Of a DNA stretch of 64,000 bases, positions 1 to 9,933 are shown piece by piece; positions within the stretch are counted from its first letter, which is position 1; the number at the start of each line of letters is the position of its first letter. The notes under the pieces were generated by a model. The model did no database searches and had not been told where the DNA came from. It saw only the letters and a list, made by a program, of their open reading frames with translations. The translations under genes and the position numbers were made by a program. Source of the stretch: Thalassobius sp. Cn5-15 (GTDB lineage Bacteria; Pseudomonadota; Alphaproteobacteria; Rhodobacterales; Rhodobacteraceae); assembly GCF_022347685.1 (NCBI RefSeq), contig NZ_JAKRGF010000001.1, forward strand, positions 930,001 to 994,000, given 5' to 3'.

Positions 1-1275
1 TTAGCCTAGAAAGTCAAACAGTGTGCGCGAGGAGATTTGCGCATAGGTCTGCTGCGCGGCCTCGCGACTCATCATCATTGCCTGCAACTCTGTCACGGCG
101 GCCGCGATATCCAGACCCTCGTATCCGGCAAGAGCGCGCTGCACCATTTCGAACCGTTTATCGAGGCCAACCCGGTGGCGTTCGCCCACCTGTTGCAAAG
201 CACCGATCTCCCCGCGTGCATCCGCAATGTGATCGAGGGTGGAGTTGATCTTGTCGATCATGGCGTTCGACGTCTCATCCGACGGCACAATGATGAAAGG
301 TGTATCCGCATCATCGCCTGCCAGCGGGGTGATCTGGACCATGTTGTCGTGCCGGTTGTTGCCTGCGTTGATGTCGGTTTTACTGATCGTAATATCACCG
401 CTCGCATCCAGCCGGATCGCGGTAGGATCTGCGGGATCAATCATCGCGGTGATGCCGGTGGTCGCGGTTTCTGCGTTGATCGCGGCGATCAGAGCGTCCT
501 TTGACTGCGCCATATAGGGCGCTGAAATCTCTGCTGTGCCATTCGGACCTTCGATGGTCATACCCACCTGCCCAGTGGTGTCGCCCAGTTGCAGGCGCAT
601 CGCGTCGGGGCCAGTGATGCTATCGCGACGTGCGCCGCCACCCGGCGTCAGCGTATGGATCAGGTCATCTACGACAGAAAACAGATCGCGCACCTCCGGC
701 CCATCGGCGCCGGGGACCTCAATCTCCATGAACAGTTCCTGGCCGTTGAGGCCCGATGCCATCATCGCGTTTTCCGACACGCGCAGCGTATGACGCCCAC
801 TGTCGCCCGCATAGACCACCCCATTCGGACCGTCGATAAAGGGATCACGGTCGGTCTTGTAACCCCCAAACAGGGCGCGCCCGGTGCTGTCGCGGCTTTG
901 TGCCATCGACACCAGACTGTCGCGCAACTCTACCGCCTCAATGCGCAGGGATTCGCGTTCAGATGGTGACACCGATCCACTGGCACCACGAATGGCAATC
1001 TCTGACAGGCGATTCAGCGTTTTGCCAACTGTGCCCAGAACGGTATCGCCCATGGTCAGCCGCGCATCCGCCCGTTCCAGGTTTTCAGTAAACTGTTCCA
1101 CCATCGCGCTTTGGTCGCGGGTGGCCGACATGTTGAGCGACCGCACCGGATCGACAGAGGCACGCGGGTCCGCCTTACCTTTGGCGATTTCAGCCTGCAG
1201 GTTGGAAATATCGGTATCCAGACGGGTGAAATGCCGTGTGGCCAGTTGGTGGTGTAGTGAGGTGCCGATGGTCAT
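1..1275 (-). CDS. flgL: Flagellar hook-filament junction protein FlgL (HAP3)
   Basis: The 424-aa product is a flagellin-like hook-associated protein. Its N-terminal helix (MTIGTSLHHQLATRHFTRLD) and the following heptad-rich region (residues about 1-140, with VEQFTENLERADARLTMGDT) match the D0/D1 coiled coil of FlgL. The C-terminal helix (MMMSREAAQQTYAQISSRTL) is the partner strand. The protein should link FlgK to the filament outside the cell. It is the last gene of the leftward flg operon, 15 bp after flgK. The TAA stop lies at the very edge of the window, so the gene is complete. The middle 200 residues are variable, as expected for exposed domains. Confidence 0.9.
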   Translation of the reverse strand: MTIGTSLHHQLATRHFTRLDTDISNLQAEIAKGKADPRASVDPVRSLNMSATRDQSAMVEQFTENLERADARLTMGDTVLGTVGKTLNRLSEIAIRGASGSVSPSERESLRIEAVELRDSLVSMAQSRDSTGRALFGGYKTDRDPFIDGPNGVVYAGDSGRHTLRVSENAMMASGLNGQELFMEIEVPGADGPEVRDLFSVVDDLIHTLTPGGGARRDSITGPDAMRLQLGDTTGQVGMTIEGPNGTAEISAPYMAQSKDALIAAINAETATTGITAMIDPADPTAIRLDASGDITISKTDINAGNNRHDNMVQITPLAGDDADTPFIIVPSDETSNAMIDKINSTLDHIADARGEIGALQQVGERHRVGLDKRFEMVQRALAGYEGLDIAAAVTELQAMMMSREAAQQTYAQISSRTLFDFLG

Positions 1276-1290
1276 ATCAATACCCTCCTA

Positions 1291-3618
1291 TTACCGCAGC
1301 GAAGTCATCAGGGTCGAAAACAGCTCTTGCGCCACTGTCATGATCCGTGCGTTGGCCTGATAGGCCTGTTGGAATTTCATCAGGTTGGCCGCCTCTGTGT
1401 CCAGATCAACGCCCGCTGCCGCCTGATGGGCCGTCAGGGCAGCCTCATGCTGAGCCTCGGTCACCTCTTCTTTGATCTTGGCGGCAGATGTCAGCCCGCC
1501 CACTTCGGTGCGGATTTCGGTCAGAATAGAATGGAACCCGCCCAGACCGCTGGAATTGTCGCGGGTGCGCAGTGCCGCCAGCGCACTGAGGCCGCGCGCA
1601 TCACCGGTGCCGGAACTGGACGCGGTGACATCAAACTGATCGCCCGTGGCATAGCCCGCCGCCAGTGTCAGATCAAAGCCCGCGATTTGCGCATTGCCGC
1701 TACCGTCCAGAATGCCGCCGCCCAAACGGTGACCAGTGGTCTGATCCACCACCGCAACTTCGCCCGTTGTGGCATCCACCACCTGTACCGTCACAGCGCG
1801 GTCGCCTTGTTCAGCCAGCGCGCCAGTGGTGACAGAGCCGCCAATTTCCAGATTGCCCGCGCCTGCAACCACAATCAGATCCTCGGCCGGCAGATCACTG
1901 AGACGGAGCCATTGCGTCGCAGCTGTACTGCCGTCCGTGGACAGTTTGGTGCCCAGATAGTTATTCGCCTGACCGGTCAGCGTGCTGTCATAAATCGCCC
2001 CGTCAGCAAAGCCGTTCGCCGTCGTCAGCAAAGAGGTCGCCGCCGCGCCGCTGAGAACAGGACCTGCGATTTGCGTGCCTTCGCGAGTGAACACCATAAT
2101 ATCAGATGCAGTGCCACTGCCTGCCAGCGATGCCAACGAAACCTCGGTGGCATCCGCAGGGATGATTCCGACCACGCCCGCAGACAGCAACCCCTGCGAG
2201 GAGCCATCGGTGGGCAACAGACTGGCCACAGTGGGCAGGCTGGTGAAACTTTCGTTTGCGGGTTCAGCGATCAGTGCGCTGGTGCCGGTGTTGGCCACAT
2301 TGGGGCTGATCACCAGTGCCCCGCCTGATGCAATCTGGTCAGTGTCGGTGAGCAGAAAACGCATGTTTTCTGCCGATCCATGCGTCGGCTCCAGCGTGAT
2401 CACATCGCCATCCACCGCCGCACCGGTAAGCTGCACCTCGACATTGCCGAGGCTGATAGAGGTGGTGCCGCTGCCAAGCAGGGTATTGCTGCTGTCATAG
2501 GCGTTCCATGCACCTGCGGTGCCGTCATAGACCAACTTGATGGGATCGGTTGGTGGGGCCTGCCCCTCCACCTCTGCCGCAACAGCCAGTGTACTGCCCG
2601 CGTTGTGCGGGCTGGGCACCGCGTCCCACCCATTGAGCGAAAACATCCGCGCACCCGCCGCCCCGTTGCCATCGCGCGAGCTTTGGTGGATGACGTTGAT
2701 CTGATCGGTAACTGATCCGGCAAAGCCCGCCAGATCCGACAATGTCGCCTGTACCGCGCTATAGGTGGCGTAGAGCCCGTGCAACTGCCCCGCCGAAGGC
2801 GAGCGGGTGATGGCATCCGCTGCCAGCGATCCAGCGGTCGCGCCACGCACATTGAGTGACAGATCCGCATTCAGCGTCAGACGCGCAGGTCCGTCTTGGC
2901 TCAGTAAGGTTGGGCCACCCGGCGCACTGCCAAGGGTAACGGTGGCCACGCCAATGTTGTTATATTCAACGCGAATATCGACCAGCTCTGACAGATCATT
3001 CAGCAGTTTATCACGGCGATCAAGCACCGCGTTATCTGCCCCGGGAACAGACGAAAGGCCCATCTGCGTCTGCAGTTTATGCGCCTCTTTCAGCAGGCCA
3101 TTGATACGATCCAGTACCTGCCCGCCCTGTGCGTGCATATATTCGCCCAGGTCACGTACATCCGTGGCCATATCGGCAATCGCCGTAGCCAGCCCGCGCC
3201 CCGATTCCAGAACGACAGCGCGCATACCCTTATCTTCGGGGTTGGCGGCCAGTCCTTCGATCGCCTCGAAATAGCCCGACAGCATCTCCTCAACGCCCCC
3301 CGCATCGGGCAGCAGCCGGTTTTCCAATTGCTCCATGGCCGGATGCATGGTGCTGGCCGAGGCCACAGCCGATCCGGTGTTGCGCACCTGCGCCACCACC
3401 AGTTCGTCAAAGGCGCGGCGGATGTCGTCCACCAACACCCCCTGCCCACTGGCGTTGGCGTAAAACGGGCTACTGGCACTGCCGGCCGCCTCTTTGGTGA
3501 TCACACTGCGCCGCGCGTAGCCGTCGGTATTGGCATTGGCAACGTTTTCCGATGTCACCGTCAGCGCGGCGCGGAACGCCATCATGCCGGAACGGCCGAT
3601 GTTCAAAATATCTGCCAT
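1291..3618 (-). CDS. flgK: Flagellar hook-associated protein FlgK (HAP1), enlarged
   Basis: The 775-aa product has the FlgK N-terminus (rod/hook signature MAFRAALTVTSENVANANTDGYARR, residues about 13-37) and the C-terminal helix that pairs with it (EAANLMKFQQAYQANARIM). FlgK forms the first junction between hook and filament. At 775 aa it is clearly longer than the roughly 550 aa of enterobacterial FlgK; the extra length lies in the central Gly/Ala/Thr-rich exposed domains (about residues 300-680). The start overlaps the flgJ stop by one base (TGATG), which indicates translational coupling. Terminal domains are unambiguous; the central domains have no recognised function. Confidence 0.92.
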   Translation of the reverse strand: MADILNIGRSGMMAFRAALTVTSENVANANTDGYARRSVITKEAAGSASSPFYANASGQGVLVDDIRRAFDELVVAQVRNTGSAVASASTMHPAMEQLENRLLPDAGGVEEMLSGYFEAIEGLAANPEDKGMRAVVLESGRGLATAIADMATDVRDLGEYMHAQGGQVLDRINGLLKEAHKLQTQMGLSSVPGADNAVLDRRDKLLNDLSELVDIRVEYNNIGVATVTLGSAPGGPTLLSQDGPARLTLNADLSLNVRGATAGSLAADAITRSPSAGQLHGLYATYSAVQATLSDLAGFAGSVTDQINVIHQSSRDGNGAAGARMFSLNGWDAVPSPHNAGSTLAVAAEVEGQAPPTDPIKLVYDGTAGAWNAYDSSNTLLGSGTTSISLGNVEVQLTGAAVDGDVITLEPTHGSAENMRFLLTDTDQIASGGALVISPNVANTGTSALIAEPANESFTSLPTVASLLPTDGSSQGLLSAGVVGIIPADATEVSLASLAGSGTASDIMVFTREGTQIAGPVLSGAAATSLLTTANGFADGAIYDSTLTGQANNYLGTKLSTDGSTAATQWLRLSDLPAEDLIVVAGAGNLEIGGSVTTGALAEQGDRAVTVQVVDATTGEVAVVDQTTGHRLGGGILDGSGNAQIAGFDLTLAAGYATGDQFDVTASSSGTGDARGLSALAALRTRDNSSGLGGFHSILTEIRTEVGGLTSAAKIKEEVTEAQHEAALTAHQAAAGVDLDTEAANLMKFQQAYQANARIMTVAQELFSTLMTSLR

Positions 3619-3974
3619 CAGTCAGCTTTCTTTACCAGGGGTGCGAATTGCCGCACGATTGCATCCGCCAGACCTAGTCCGGCCTGGTTGGCAGCATTCT
3701 CGGTCAGGGTTTCATCCAGCATGCCCTGCATGCGCTCTACCCCGCTCCCCCCAAGGAGGTCATCGCCCAGCGAGGCTGCACGCCCCGCCTTCAGCATCTG
3801 TTGCAGAAACAACGCCTCAAACCCTTCGGCGGCCTGACGCATACGCGGATCTACCGCACCGGTGTCAGAAGCGCCCTCTGCACGACGGGCCGCAGCGGCC
3901 TGCGCGTTGTGGCGGTGCACTTCCAGCGAACTGGAGATGTCCATCATCGGGGCAGAAGGGAGAGAGACTGACAT
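3618..3974 (-). CDS. flgJ: FlgJ-type rod-binding protein without muramidase domain
   Basis: The 118-aa product corresponds to the N-terminal rod-binding (rod-capping) domain of FlgJ: MRQAAEGFEALFLQQMLKAGRA around residues 44-65, followed by a short C-terminal helix. The C-terminal peptidoglycan hydrolase domain of enterobacterial FlgJ is missing. In R. sphaeroides the short FlgJ works with a separate lytic transglycosylase, SltF (established for that species). No such enzyme is encoded in this window. It lies between flgI and flgK in the leftward operon and overlaps flgK by one base. Confidence 0.85.
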   Translation of the reverse strand: MSVSLPSAPMMDISSSLEVHRHNAQAAAARRAEGASDTGAVDPRMRQAAEGFEALFLQQMLKAGRAASLGDDLLGGSGVERMQGMLDETLTENAANQAGLGLADAIVRQFAPLVKKAD

Positions 3975-4006
3975 GAAAACTAAACCTCTTTCTTATACGA
4001 CGCGCA

Positions 4007-5140
4007 TCAGATCACGATCAGTTCCGCGCGCAGTGAACCGGCGCGGTGCAGCGCCTCTAGGATGGCAACCAGATCTGCCGGGCTGGCGCCCACTGCATTG
4101 ATCGCATCCACCAGCGAGCTGAGACTGACACCAGGGTCAAAGATAAAGGCAGGCGCGTTTTCCTCGGTGATCATGATGTCGCTGTCGGGGGTCACGACAG
4201 GTTCGCCCGGCGCAACAATCACGTTGTCACCATTGGCCACCACGCTGGCACCGCCCTGATCAACGTTAAAATCCTCATTCACCCGTACGGTAAGCGATCC
4301 ATGACTGACCGCAGAGGGCGTCACGCGCACCGATCCGCCAATCACAACGGTGCCGGTGCGGGCGTTCACGATCACCTGCGCTGCCGCTTCGGCTGGTTGC
4401 ACCTCGATGTTTTCCAACAGGCCCATGAAGGCCACACGCTGTGCCGGATCGGCAGGCGCGCGCACACGAACAGACGTACCATCCAGCGCCACCGCAACAC
4501 CTTCACCGAACATTTCATTCACCGCATCAACCACGCTGGCCGCGGTGGAAAAGTCAGAGCGATTGAGGTTCAGAACCAGATATTCCGCTTCAAGAAATGG
4601 GGTTTCCACCATGCGTTCAATCGTTGCACCACCGGGCACACGGCCCACGGTGGGCACATTGACCACCAACGACGATCCATCACCGCCCTCAACCCCCAGA
4701 CCACCAACCACAAGGTTACCCTGCGCAATGGCGTATACCTCACCGTCGGCACCCATCAAGGGCGTCATCAACAGCGTGCCCCCTTTCAGCGATTTCGCGC
4801 GCCCTGCGGTGGACACGGTCACATCCAGCGATTGACCGGGCTTCATAAAGGGGGGCATTTCCGCCGTCACCATCACAGCGGCGGCGTTTTTGGTATCCAG
4901 ATCCCCCGGTCGCGTGTCCAGCCCAAGACGAGAGATCAGCGATTGCATCGACTGCTGCGTCAGCTTTGAACCGCCATCGCCCGTGCCCGCCAGGCCCAGT
5001 ACCAGACCGTAGCCCACCAGCGCGTTCGACCGCACGCCTGCAACCGAGGCCATATCCTTGATCCGGTCGGCCATAGCGCCACCCGCAGATGCAAAAATGC
5101 AAAGACTGGCGACAAATGCGCGGATGATTTTGCGTGTCAT
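4007..5140 (-). CDS. flgI: Flagellar P-ring protein FlgI
   Basis: The 377-aa product builds the periplasmic P ring around the rod. It has a cleavable signal peptide ([24 protein letters not shown]) followed by the conserved FlgI start [22 protein letters not shown]. The frame is open upstream to 5368, but that extension runs into flgH and has no coding character, so I chose the ATG at 5140. It starts the signal peptide and is preceded by AGAGGG. The C-terminus [21 protein letters not shown] is typical. flgH lies 52 bp upstream and flgJ 32 bp downstream. Confidence 0.93.
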   Translation of the reverse strand: MTRKIIRAFVASLCIFASAGGAMADRIKDMASVAGVRSNALVGYGLVLGLAGTGDGGSKLTQQSMQSLISRLGLDTRPGDLDTKNAAAVMVTAEMPPFMKPGQSLDVTVSTAGRAKSLKGGTLLMTPLMGADGEVYAIAQGNLVVGGLGVEGGDGSSLVVNVPTVGRVPGGATIERMVETPFLEAEYLVLNLNRSDFSTAASVVDAVNEMFGEGVAVALDGTSVRVRAPADPAQRVAFMGLLENIEVQPAEAAAQVIVNARTGTVVIGGSVRVTPSAVSHGSLTVRVNEDFNVDQGGASVVANGDNVIVAPGEPVVTPDSDIMITEENAPAFIFDPGVSLSSLVDAINAVGASPADLVAILEALHRAGSLRAELIVI

Positions 5141-5192
5141 GGGGAAACCCTCTGTTCTCTTCGTGCCCGATCCGTGGTCCGTTGCGGCCGGA

Positions 5193-5864
5193 TCAGATCG
5201 GCGAAACCGCGTCAAAGCCACGGCGCAGCCAGCCCTTCTTGCCGGTGTCCGCCACATCGCCTGCACCGACATATTTGATCTCGGCGTTGGCCAGGCGATT
5301 GCTTTCGACAGTATTATCGGCACTGATGTCGGCCTGACGGACAATGCCGCGCAGGCGGATGTATTCATCGCCGTTATTCAGCGTCATCTTCTTCTGACCG
5401 ATCACCTCAAGGTTGCCACCGGGCAGCACCCGCACCACCGAAACAGACATGCTGCCAGTGAGGGAGTTCGACTGCGACGCACGACCATTGCCATTGAAAG
5501 TCTTGTTCGTGCCTGCAGTCAGCTGTGAATCATTGATATTGAGGATGCCGGGGGTGTTCACCTGAAAGGCGTCCGCCTTCGACGAGGATGCATTCTGCGC
5601 CTTGGAGGCCTGGAACTTCTCCTGCAGCACAACGGTCAGGATATCACCTACCTGAGAGGCGCGGCGGTCGGTGGCAAAGAGCCCCATCTGGCCGCCATTG
5701 AAAATCGCGCCACTGGCCAGCTGTGCGGTGGGTTGTGGCAGCGGCTGTTGATAAACAGGCGCCCAATCGCGTGAGGCGGCGGCTTCTTGTTCGACGGTGC
5801 AGCCCGCGACGGTCAGTGCGGCGGGCATCATGCCCAGACAGATGATTTTGCGAAAGTTCATCAC
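5193..5864 (-). CDS. flgH: Flagellar L-ring lipoprotein FlgH
   Basis: The 223-aa product forms the outer-membrane L ring. Its N-terminus is a lipoprotein signal with the lipobox LTVAGC (Cys22 to be lipidated). The body carries FlgH motifs: [81 protein letters not shown] is the diagnostic C-terminal block (quoted here in family terms, residues about 130-180). It sits 8 bp after flgG. Unlike many flg operons, no flgA lies between flgG and flgH. A second ATG three bases downstream is an equally possible start. Confidence 0.93.
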   Translation of the reverse strand: MMNFRKIICLGMMPAALTVAGCTVEQEAAASRDWAPVYQQPLPQPTAQLASGAIFNGGQMGLFATDRRASQVGDILTVVLQEKFQASKAQNASSSKADAFQVNTPGILNINDSQLTAGTNKTFNGNGRASQSNSLTGSMSVSVVRVLPGGNLEVIGQKKMTLNNGDEYIRLRGIVRQADISADNTVESNRLANAEIKYVGAGDVADTGKKGWLRRGFDAVSPI

Positions 5865-5872
5865 AACGATCC

Positions 5873-6661
5873 TCAGAGTTTGTTCGACAGGTAGCGCAGC
5901 ATCTCGTCCGTGGCCGAGATCGACTTGGAGTTCACTTCATAGGCGCGCTGCGCCTCGATCATCTCCACCAGTTCCTGCACAACGTTTACGTTTGATGCCT
6001 CCAGCTGGCCTTGCAGCAGACGCCCCGCGCCTTCGACGCCGGGGACCGAAACAATCGGTTCACCGCTGGCCTGACTTTCGACCGAGAAGTTTTCGCCGAT
6101 CGGCGTCAGACCACGTGGGTTCACAAAGCGGGTGACCGAGATCTGGCCCAACTCCTGCGGTTCCACATCGCCGGGGGTGGTGGCACTGACGATCCCATCC
6201 GCCGAAATCGAGATATTGGTCGCATCAGACGGAATGGTGATTTCGGGCTGCAGGATATAGCCCGACGAAGTGGTCATCACCCCATCTGCATTCATGCCAA
6301 AGCTACCGTCGCGGGTGTAGCCCATGCGACCATCCGGAAGCAGCACCTCAAAGAAGCCGTTGCCGTCAATGGCCAGATCCATCGCGTTGTCGGTGCTCAT
6401 CAGGTTACCCTGACTAAAGGTCTTTTCGGTGCTGACCAGACGCACCCCCGTCCCGATGGACGAACCAGAGGTCAACTGCGTGCTTTCAGAGGTTTGCGCA
6501 CCCGCCGGACGCCAAGTCTGGTAGAGCAGCGTCTCAAAGTTGGCACGATCCCGTTTGAAGCCAGTGGTGTTCACGTTGGCCAGGTTGTTCGAAATCACCT
6601 GAATCCGGGACTGTTGGGCGTTGAGGCCGGTTTTGGCCACGTGCATCGCGCTGCTTGACAT
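5873..6661 (-). CDS. flgG: Flagellar distal rod protein FlgG
   Basis: The 262-aa product is the distal rod protein. The N-terminal rod signature is at residues about 9-40 (TGLNAQQSRIQVISNNLANVN), the central DNAMDLAIDGNGFFEVLLPDGRMGYTRDGSF block is characteristic of FlgG/FlgF, and the C-terminal helix VQELVEMIEAQRAYEVNSKSI closes the D0 coiled coil. Length equals the usual 260-262 aa. A consensus sigma54 promoter lies 51-67 bp upstream, so flgG and the genes after it can be transcribed separately from flgF. Confidence 0.95.
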   Translation of the reverse strand: MSSSAMHVAKTGLNAQQSRIQVISNNLANVNTTGFKRDRANFETLLYQTWRPAGAQTSESTQLTSGSSIGTGVRLVSTEKTFSQGNLMSTDNAMDLAIDGNGFFEVLLPDGRMGYTRDGSFGMNADGVMTTSSGYILQPEITIPSDATNISISADGIVSATTPGDVEPQELGQISVTRFVNPRGLTPIGENFSVESQASGEPIVSVPGVEGAGRLLQGQLEASNVNVVQELVEMIEAQRAYEVNSKSISATDEMLRYLSNKL

Positions 6662-6711
6662 GCCTGTCCTCCTTTAGGGTGGTGGCTGGAACCTATTCTT
6701 ACCCAAAGAGG

Positions 6712-6728
6712 TGCAAGGCCCGTGCCAA
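6712..6728 (-). promoter_or_regulatory. Sigma54 (-24/-12) promoter upstream of flgG
   Basis: On the minus strand the sequence TTGGCACGGGCCTTGCA matches the sigma54 consensus, with GG (6725-6726) and GC (6713-6714) exactly 12 bp apart. It lies in the 99-bp gap between flgF and flgG and points at flgG. It should give a second dose of flgGHIJKL mRNA. The match is seen directly; promoter activity is inferred. Confidence 0.8.
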
Positions 6729-6760
6729 TCCCCGCCAGAGGCGCGACTTAAGCGATGATT

Positions 6761-7528
6761 TTAGCTGTCAGGAGAACGCAGCAGGCGGGCGGAGGATTCA
6801 TCCAGCTTCTGTGCGTTGGACACAAAGCGGATGTTCAGCTCGAAATTGCGCTGCATGTCGATGGAATTTATCAATTCCTCGACCGTGTTGATGTTGCTGC
6901 CTTCAAGTGAGCCTTGATTGACCTTGGCCAACTGATTGGGGAAAGGCACCTCGCCATCGGGGTCACGGATCTGGCCATCTGGGCCTTTGCGCAGCACGGT
7001 GCCCTCTTCGGGCACCACGGTGGCGATGACACCGGCCAGAACCGGTTCGGCGCCGGGCTGTGCGTTTGCCGGCACAATCCAGATCTCGCCAATGTCGGTG
7101 ATGGTCAGGTCGCGGTATTGTTCCAGCTGGATCGGGGTCATGGTCTGGTCAAGGATCGCATCCCCTGCCCCGTTGACCAGCGTGCCCTCCACATTGCGAC
7201 GCAGGTCGCCGCGCCGGGTCAGGGCAACATCGCCGTCACCATCGGGCATGGAGAAGAAATAGCCTTCATCGACGATGGCCAGATCCAGTTCCGCGCCGGT
7301 CTGCTGCAACGGGCCTGAGGCCGAGGAAAACCCGGCCGGTCCCAGCTCTGTCTGGAAGGCGCGCACAGTGGCGGTTTCCATCGCGGTGGCAAAATAGGTG
7401 CGCCCTTCGTTGGGCAGATCGCGGCGAAAGCCCGGCACGTTCATGTTGGCCAGGTTTTGCGCCTGCGTGATCCGTTGATCGCGCTGGTTCGAAAGGGCAT
7501 TGAGTGCCGTGTAGATCATGCGGTCCAT
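6761..7528 (-). CDS. flgF: Flagellar proximal rod protein FlgF
   Basis: The 255-aa product has the FlgF N-terminus MDRMIYTALNALSNQRDQRITQAQNLANMNVPGFRRD, an abbreviated form of the rod/hook signature. It also has the block DLAIVDEGYFFSMPDGDGDVALTRRGDL and the C-terminal helix LINSIDMQRNFELNIRFV. Length fits the family (about 240-255 aa). It assembles into the proximal rod between FlgC and FlgG. It follows flgE after 42 bp and is separated from flgG by a promoter-bearing gap. Confidence 0.92.
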   Translation of the reverse strand: MDRMIYTALNALSNQRDQRITQAQNLANMNVPGFRRDLPNEGRTYFATAMETATVRAFQTELGPAGFSSASGPLQQTGAELDLAIVDEGYFFSMPDGDGDVALTRRGDLRRNVEGTLVNGAGDAILDQTMTPIQLEQYRDLTITDIGEIWIVPANAQPGAEPVLAGVIATVVPEEGTVLRKGPDGQIRDPDGEVPFPNQLAKVNQGSLEGSNINTVEELINSIDMQRNFELNIRFVSNAQKLDESSARLLRSPDS

Positions 7529-7570
7529 ATCAGTGCCCTTTCGTGTTTCGTGTCAGTGCCAGATCAGCGC

Positions 7571-8821
7571 TTAGGCGCGGATATTCATGATGGTCTGTGC
7601 CATCGACGAACTGGTCTCCAGCGCCTTGGCCGAGGCCTGATAGTTCCGCTGTGCGGTGATCAGATCCACCAGTTCTGAGGTGAGCGAGACGTTGGAAAGT
7701 TCCAGCGCGCCACTTTCGATATTGCCGAGGCCATCGGAACCAGCTGCACCATAAACCACATCACCCGAAGCATTGGTCGCCGCATAGCTGGCATCGCCCA
7801 GACTCTTCAGACCCTGCAGATTGGAAAAGTTGCCAATCGCCAGTTGGCCCAGCGCAATCGCACGGTCGCCCGCATAAGACGCCCACAGCAGACCGTCATC
7901 GCCGATCTCCAGCCCCGAGAGGCCACGCGGGCGATCGCCATTGTGGGCCGATGACTCCACCGAAAAGCTCTGATTGCTCATCTCGGTATCATCAAGGTTC
8001 AGCGCCATGTTCCAGTTGGTGCCAGAGAAGTTCATAGTCGAGAACGGTGCCGACGGATTGCCTTCGTCGTCAAAGGTGATGCTTGCAGGGCTCGCAGTCA
8101 TCGTTTCGCCGTCAATCACCATACGCACCTCATACGACGTGGTGGGGGCCGCCAGTGTCGGATCGGCGGTGCGCACAAAATAAACCGCTGCGTTCACCGG
8201 ATTGCCTTCGTCATCCATAACGTTAATCGGCGCCGTAGAGGCATAGGTGGTGTCATCCGTTGGATCAAAGGCAAGGGCCGAAGGCACCGCCGCCTGATTG
8301 CCATGACCTTCAGAGCCGAATTGCAAATTGACCTGCAAATCCACAATCGTCGTCTGGGTCGCCTCGCCATATGTTGAAGGCACACGAATACGGCCGATAT
8401 CAGTCTGATCGCGGATACTGCCATCCATGTTGGTCGGAAAACCCTGCAGAAAGCCGCCGCCAGCGTTCACGATATACCCGTTCTGATCAACGCCAAAGGC
8501 ACCAGCTCGGGTGTAGCTCATGTTGCCGTTCTGTACCGCATCCGACACGGTAAAGAACCCCTGCCCCTGAATGGCCAGATCCAGTGTATCCGCAGTTTGC
8601 GACACCGCACCTTGGCTGAAGCTCTGGCGGACGTTCTGTACGCGAACACCCGATCCCATCGCGGTACGCGATGCCGCATAGGGCGAGCGGGTGAAAAGGT
8701 CCGAAAACTCGGTCCGGCTGGCGCGGAAGCCGCCGGTGTTCACATTGGCGATGTTGTTAGAAGTGGCGGTCAAATCTGCCTGCGCGGCATTCAGACCAGA
8801 CAATGCGATAAAGCTACTCAT
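7571..8821 (-). CDS. flgE: Flagellar hook protein FlgE
   Basis: The 416-aa product is the hook subunit. The N-terminus SSFIALSGLNAAQADLTATSNNIANVNTGGFRASR is the standard signature, followed by the TADTLDLAIQGQGFFTV block, a central flgE insert (about residues 170-300), and the C-terminal ELVDLITAQRNYQASAKALETSSSMAQTIMNIRA. Length is normal for a hook protein. It lies between flgD (its assembly cap) and flgF in the leftward operon, 40 bp after flgD. Confidence 0.95.
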   Translation of the reverse strand: MSSFIALSGLNAAQADLTATSNNIANVNTGGFRASRTEFSDLFTRSPYAASRTAMGSGVRVQNVRQSFSQGAVSQTADTLDLAIQGQGFFTVSDAVQNGNMSYTRAGAFGVDQNGYIVNAGGGFLQGFPTNMDGSIRDQTDIGRIRVPSTYGEATQTTIVDLQVNLQFGSEGHGNQAAVPSALAFDPTDDTTYASTAPINVMDDEGNPVNAAVYFVRTADPTLAAPTTSYEVRMVIDGETMTASPASITFDDEGNPSAPFSTMNFSGTNWNMALNLDDTEMSNQSFSVESSAHNGDRPRGLSGLEIGDDGLLWASYAGDRAIALGQLAIGNFSNLQGLKSLGDASYAATNASGDVVYGAAGSDGLGNIESGALELSNVSLTSELVDLITAQRNYQASAKALETSSSMAQTIMNIRA

Positions 8822-8861
8822 CTTTCGTCCTTTTCAGGTTTGATCCTTGAAGCACTGCACA

Positions 8862-9527
8862 TCAGCGCAGGGCAGTGATTTCTGAACCCAGATACTGACC
8901 GTAATCCTGCACCTGCAGGATCATGCCGTTATTGGTGGGATCGATCTCGACCCCTTCGATCAGGGCATATAGCTGTACGCTTGCATCTTGCGTGCCACCT
9001 TCGTTGCTGATGGTGGCGGAAACGCGAATTTCGCGCCCGTCACTGGGTGCCTCGTCCCAGGAAAAATCGGCTTTGCCCGCGAATTGATCGCTAAGAACCT
9101 GACGATGCAACACCTCGCCAGAATTCGCATCCGTATAGGTCAGCGTCACCTCCGACCCGTTGTCAGGCACCAGAACGCGGCCATCCACACTGCCCTCATG
9201 GGCGCGGGTGGAGGACCCATTGATCAAAGCGCGCTGACCCAGCATCGAAGAAGCCTCGGAGATCATCGAGTTGCTCATCGCATTCGCAACGGAAGTCATC
9301 GTGGTATTGAGGTTCTCAATCCCACTGACGCTGGACATCTGTGCCAGCTGCGCAAGGAACTGTTCGTTCTGCATCGGCGACAGCGGGTCCTGGTTCTGCA
9401 ACTGTTTGGTCATCAACAGCAGAAAGTCATCCGAACTCAGTTCTGTCTGACCGTTCGGTGTCGCCTTCCGGTTCATTTCATCAAAGGTCCGCAGACCGGC
9501 GGCGTTATTGGTGGTGTTTACTGTCAT
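8862..9527 (-). CDS. flgD: Hook-capping protein FlgD
   Basis: The 221-aa product has the FlgD N-terminal region SSDDFLLLMTKQLQNQDPLSPMQNEQFLAQLAQMSSVSGIENLN (residues about 27-70), the most conserved part of the family. It is followed by a beta-rich Fn3/Tudor-like segment with VLVPDNGSEVTLTYTDANSGEV. FlgD caps the growing hook and is not retained in the finished structure. Its start overlaps the flgC stop by four bases (ATGA), suggesting coupled translation. Confidence 0.93.
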   Translation of the reverse strand: MTVNTTNNAAGLRTFDEMNRKATPNGQTELSSDDFLLLMTKQLQNQDPLSPMQNEQFLAQLAQMSSVSGIENLNTTMTSVANAMSNSMISEASSMLGQRALINGSSTRAHEGSVDGRVLVPDNGSEVTLTYTDANSGEVLHRQVLSDQFAGKADFSWDEAPSDGREIRVSATISNEGGTQDASVQLYALIEGVEIDPTNNGMILQVQDYGQYLGSEITALR

Positions 9528-9928
9528 TGACCCATCCTTGTGGTTTTGGACATGAGGTTGCGCAGTGTTGACACCACCTCCAGCGTATTTTGGTACTGAC
9601 GGCTGGCCTCCATCATCTCGACCATCTCTTCATCGGGATTGACGGCGGCCTGATAGACATAGCCTTCGCCATCCGCCAACGGGTGGTCTGGCTGAAAGCT
9701 TTGTGTTGGGGCACGGTCCAACTGCACGATCTCTCTCACATCCACGGTGGACAGACCGGTCTGTTGCATCTGATCGGCAAACTGCGTCTCGAACACCGGG
9801 CGCATCGGCTTATAAGCGCCTTCGCGGGTGCTGGAGACGGAATTCATATTGGCCATGTTAGAAGCCACGGTGTTCAACCGCAGCATCTGCGCACTCATCG
9901 CGCGGGCTGAAACGTCAAAAACGTTCAT
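9524..9928 (-). CDS. flgC: Proximal rod protein FlgC
   Basis: The 134-aa product is of normal FlgC length. The N-terminus MNVFDVSARAMSAQMLRLNTVASNMANMNS is the rod signature, and the C-terminal half (PDEEMVEMMEASRQYQNTLEVVSTLRNLMSKTTRMGQ) is the conserved D0 helix. It follows flgB by 5 bp and overlaps flgD by four bases. Confidence 0.94.
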   Translation of the reverse strand: MNVFDVSARAMSAQMLRLNTVASNMANMNSVSSTREGAYKPMRPVFETQFADQMQQTGLSTVDVREIVQLDRAPTQSFQPDHPLADGEGYVYQAAVNPDEEMVEMMEASRQYQNTLEVVSTLRNLMSKTTRMGQ

Positions 9929-9933
9929 TCTTC

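Noticed and set aside
1327-2328. 333-codon open frame antisense to flgK
   Set aside because: Cys/Arg/Gly/Gln-rich shadow of the flgK coding strand; no ribosome binding site and no conserved motif.
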